Positions 52,890 to 54,028 of a stretch of DNA of 54,028 nucleotides are shown piece by piece. Both the position numbers and the translations under genes were made by a program. The stretch comes from Paramesorhizobium salinisoli (GTDB taxonomy: Bacteria > Pseudomonadota > Alphaproteobacteria > Rhizobiales > Rhizobiaceae), in contig NZ_QOZG01000015.1 of NCBI RefSeq assembly GCF_003335045.1, forward strand, positions 1 through 54,028, written 5' to 3'. Each line of letters opens with the position of its first letter. Position 1 is the stretch's first letter. A model generated the notes under the pieces. It was not told the origin of the DNA. It saw nothing but the letters and a program-made list of their open reading frames with translations, and did no database searches.

Positions 52890-53258
52890 GTGCCGACAGC
52901 AGCGTCCTGGTCGGCGGTGATTGAGCCGCCGATGTTCGGCGGGTCGCCGCCCGCTTCCGCATTGCCGACGCCGCCTGCGCCGCCATCGGTGCATGGCCTA
53001 GCCCAGAACCCGGGGCTTTCACAGGGCTCCGGTTCCTCGTCGCGCAATGGCGTTGGACTTAGCGGCGGCAAGTCGGGCTATTCGGGCAGTCGCGGTGGCG
53101 GCCGCAGTCGCGGCACCGGCAATGGCGGCCGTGGTTCGGAAAGCACCGGTTATGCCAATGGACTCATCTGGCGGGGCTGTGCATCGGTCGGCTGGGGAGG
53201 AAGAGCGCCAGGCGTCTTTACGGGGATAATCCAAGGACGGCTGGGTTTACTGACCTAA
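52890..53258 (+). other. Low-complexity Gly/Ser/Arg-rich open frame of doubtful reality
   Basis: A 122-codon frame has a Pro/Ala-rich start and a Gly/Ser/Arg-rich middle (GYSGSRGGGRSRGTGNGG). There is no domain, and the 5' part overlaps the chimeric scrap. It may be the tail of a lost gene or just G+C-rich DNA. I would not annotate it as a gene. Confidence 0.2.
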
Positions 53259-53347
53259 AATAGGGGTGATGGCCCCCCTTTTTCCGCACCCCAATTAATT
53301 GGTATTCTGCTTGCCTGATGTGGTAATTGCAGCCTTTCCCAGAAGGG

Positions 53348-53787
53348 ATGATCGTGACCTGGCTAGCTTCTACGCTTGAGACTTGGAAAAGAATAAGGCG
53401 CGGGCATCAGGATGACATGATCATCTCCAGGTCAGATAGCATCCGACTGTTCCGTCTGCACAAAACGCTTTTGATACTATATGCGTCGGCGATAATACTT
53501 CAATTGGTCGTTATATTGGCCTTCCCCGCTGGTTCTTTGGATTTCGATTTTAGCAACGAAACCGTGTCGCTTTGGCGGAATTTATCACCGAATGCCAGAG
53601 GGAATTATTCGTATTTGGAGTCCGTGAAGCCGAGGCTTGGTTTATTGCCGGTTCCATTGTTGGCTTTCTGCTTGGTTTCCTCGCCACTGTTGTTGGCGGT
53701 TACACTATTGAAGCTGGTATGTCCGAGAATTGGCAATGGATGATCCGAATCACTACAGGCGCTCTTGGCTTCATCGTGTCCTTTTGA
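53348..53787 (+). pseudogene. Small membrane-protein gene with an apparent frameshift
   Basis: The first frame (ATG 53348, or ATG 53417 with a better ribosome site) gives one membrane helix (LHKTLLILYASAIILQLVVI) and then DFSNETVSL. From about 53572 the natural-looking sequence moves to the next frame: AEFITECQRELFVFGVREAE and SIVGFLLGFLATVVGGYTIE. Restoring one T in CTTTGG would join them. Two or three membrane helices result. Codon use is A+T-richer than the island. Family not recognised. It is followed directly by a transposase fragment. Confidence 0.4.
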
Positions 53788-54028
53788 AGGTGCCGAAGTT
53801 GCGCCGCCAGACCTTCGAGAGGGCCATCATCGAGCGTTACCGACGGCGGGAGAGCTCGGTCGAAGAGGCCTTGATCGAGATGTATCTGGCCGGTGTCTCG
53901 ATGCGGCGCGTTGAGGACATCACCGAGGCGCTGTGGGGCACGCGGGTCAGCCCTGGCACGGTTTCAAACCTGAACAAGAAGATCTACGCGAAGATCGAGG
54001 AATGGCGGAACCGGCCGATCGAGGGCGA
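53784..54028 (+). pseudogene. IS256-family (mutator-type) transposase, 5'-truncated and cut by window end
   Basis: The frame reads LKVPKLRRQTFERAIIERYR, then SSVEEALIEMYLAGVSMRR, EALWGTRVSPGTVSNLNKKI and EWRNRPIEG. This is the N-terminal to middle part of IS256-type transposases, beginning near their residue 85-90. The usual first 85 residues are not found upstream; instead the end of a membrane-protein gene abuts it. The gene continues beyond the window. It marks the right flank as mobile-element DNA. Confidence 0.85.

Noticed and set aside
1-54028. CRISPR arrays, tRNA/rRNA genes or a replication origin
   Set aside because: No regularly spaced repeats, no tRNA-like cloverleaf with a CCA end or rRNA core sequences, and no rep/par genes or iteron clusters were seen by eye.

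Overview
The window looks like accessory DNA (plasmid, chromid or genomic island) of an alphaproteobacterium, most probably a member of the Rhizobiales/Hyphomicrobiales. The reasons are high G+C coding DNA, TGA-N9-TCA iron boxes of the RirA type in two promoters, and many ABC importers and LysR/GntR/Lrp regulators. Both ends are transposase fragments (IS630 family at the left, IS256 family at the right), and the last 2 kb is a scrap zone of broken genes. No rRNA, tRNA, CRISPR array or replication origin was found. The species cannot be fixed from the sequence alone.

Layout. 0.5-5.3 kb: a dipeptide/nickel-type ABC importer operon with fused ATPases behind a long dyad. 5.4-6.9 kb: a SulP anion transporter with a structured leader. 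7.2-14.0 kb: small stress and housekeeping units: ArsR-SRPBCC, RibD_C reductase, LysR/TauE, a YcaQ-type DNA glycosylase, and Ohr/OhrR with twin operators. 14.3-25.0 kb: an iron-regulated siderophore locus. A TonB receptor converges on a seven-gene minus-strand operon: SbnI-like serine kinase, PLP decarboxylase, SbnA-like synthase, opine dehydrogenase, a single IucA/IucC synthetase, MFS exporter and periplasmic binding protein. 25.3-32.6 kb: phosphodiesterase, Lrp plus a Gate-domain membrane protein, RibD_C/VOC/SRPBCC genes, an aldehyde dehydrogenase pseudogene, and a metallo-beta-lactamase with a divergent LysR gene. 32.7-51.8 kb: a long catabolic island under a LysR and a tandem-wHTH GntR regulator. 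It holds PxpA, a biotinyl carrier, biotin carboxylase (frameshifted), PxpB, PxpC, a PotABCD-type importer with two ATPases and two binding proteins, two SDR dehydrogenases, a cyclic-imidase-like deacetylase, a small CxxC protein, a CobW GTPase and an amidase.

How it fits together. (1) The siderophore enzymes match, step for step, what an opine-linked carboxylate siderophore of the rhizobactin type would need: phosphoserine supply, C-N bond formation on an amine nucleophile, decarboxylation, reductive condensation with a keto acid, and one NIS amide bond. A staphyloferrin-B-like route, with the opine dehydrogenase standing in for SbnB, is the main alternative. (2) The 33-52 kb island looks like a pathway for a cyclic imide or lactam: import, imidase ring opening, half-amide hydrolysis by the amidase, and an ATP/biotin-linked 5-oxoprolinase-like complex. 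The substrate is not determined. All functional assignments rest on motif and family recognition by eye; no database search was possible.
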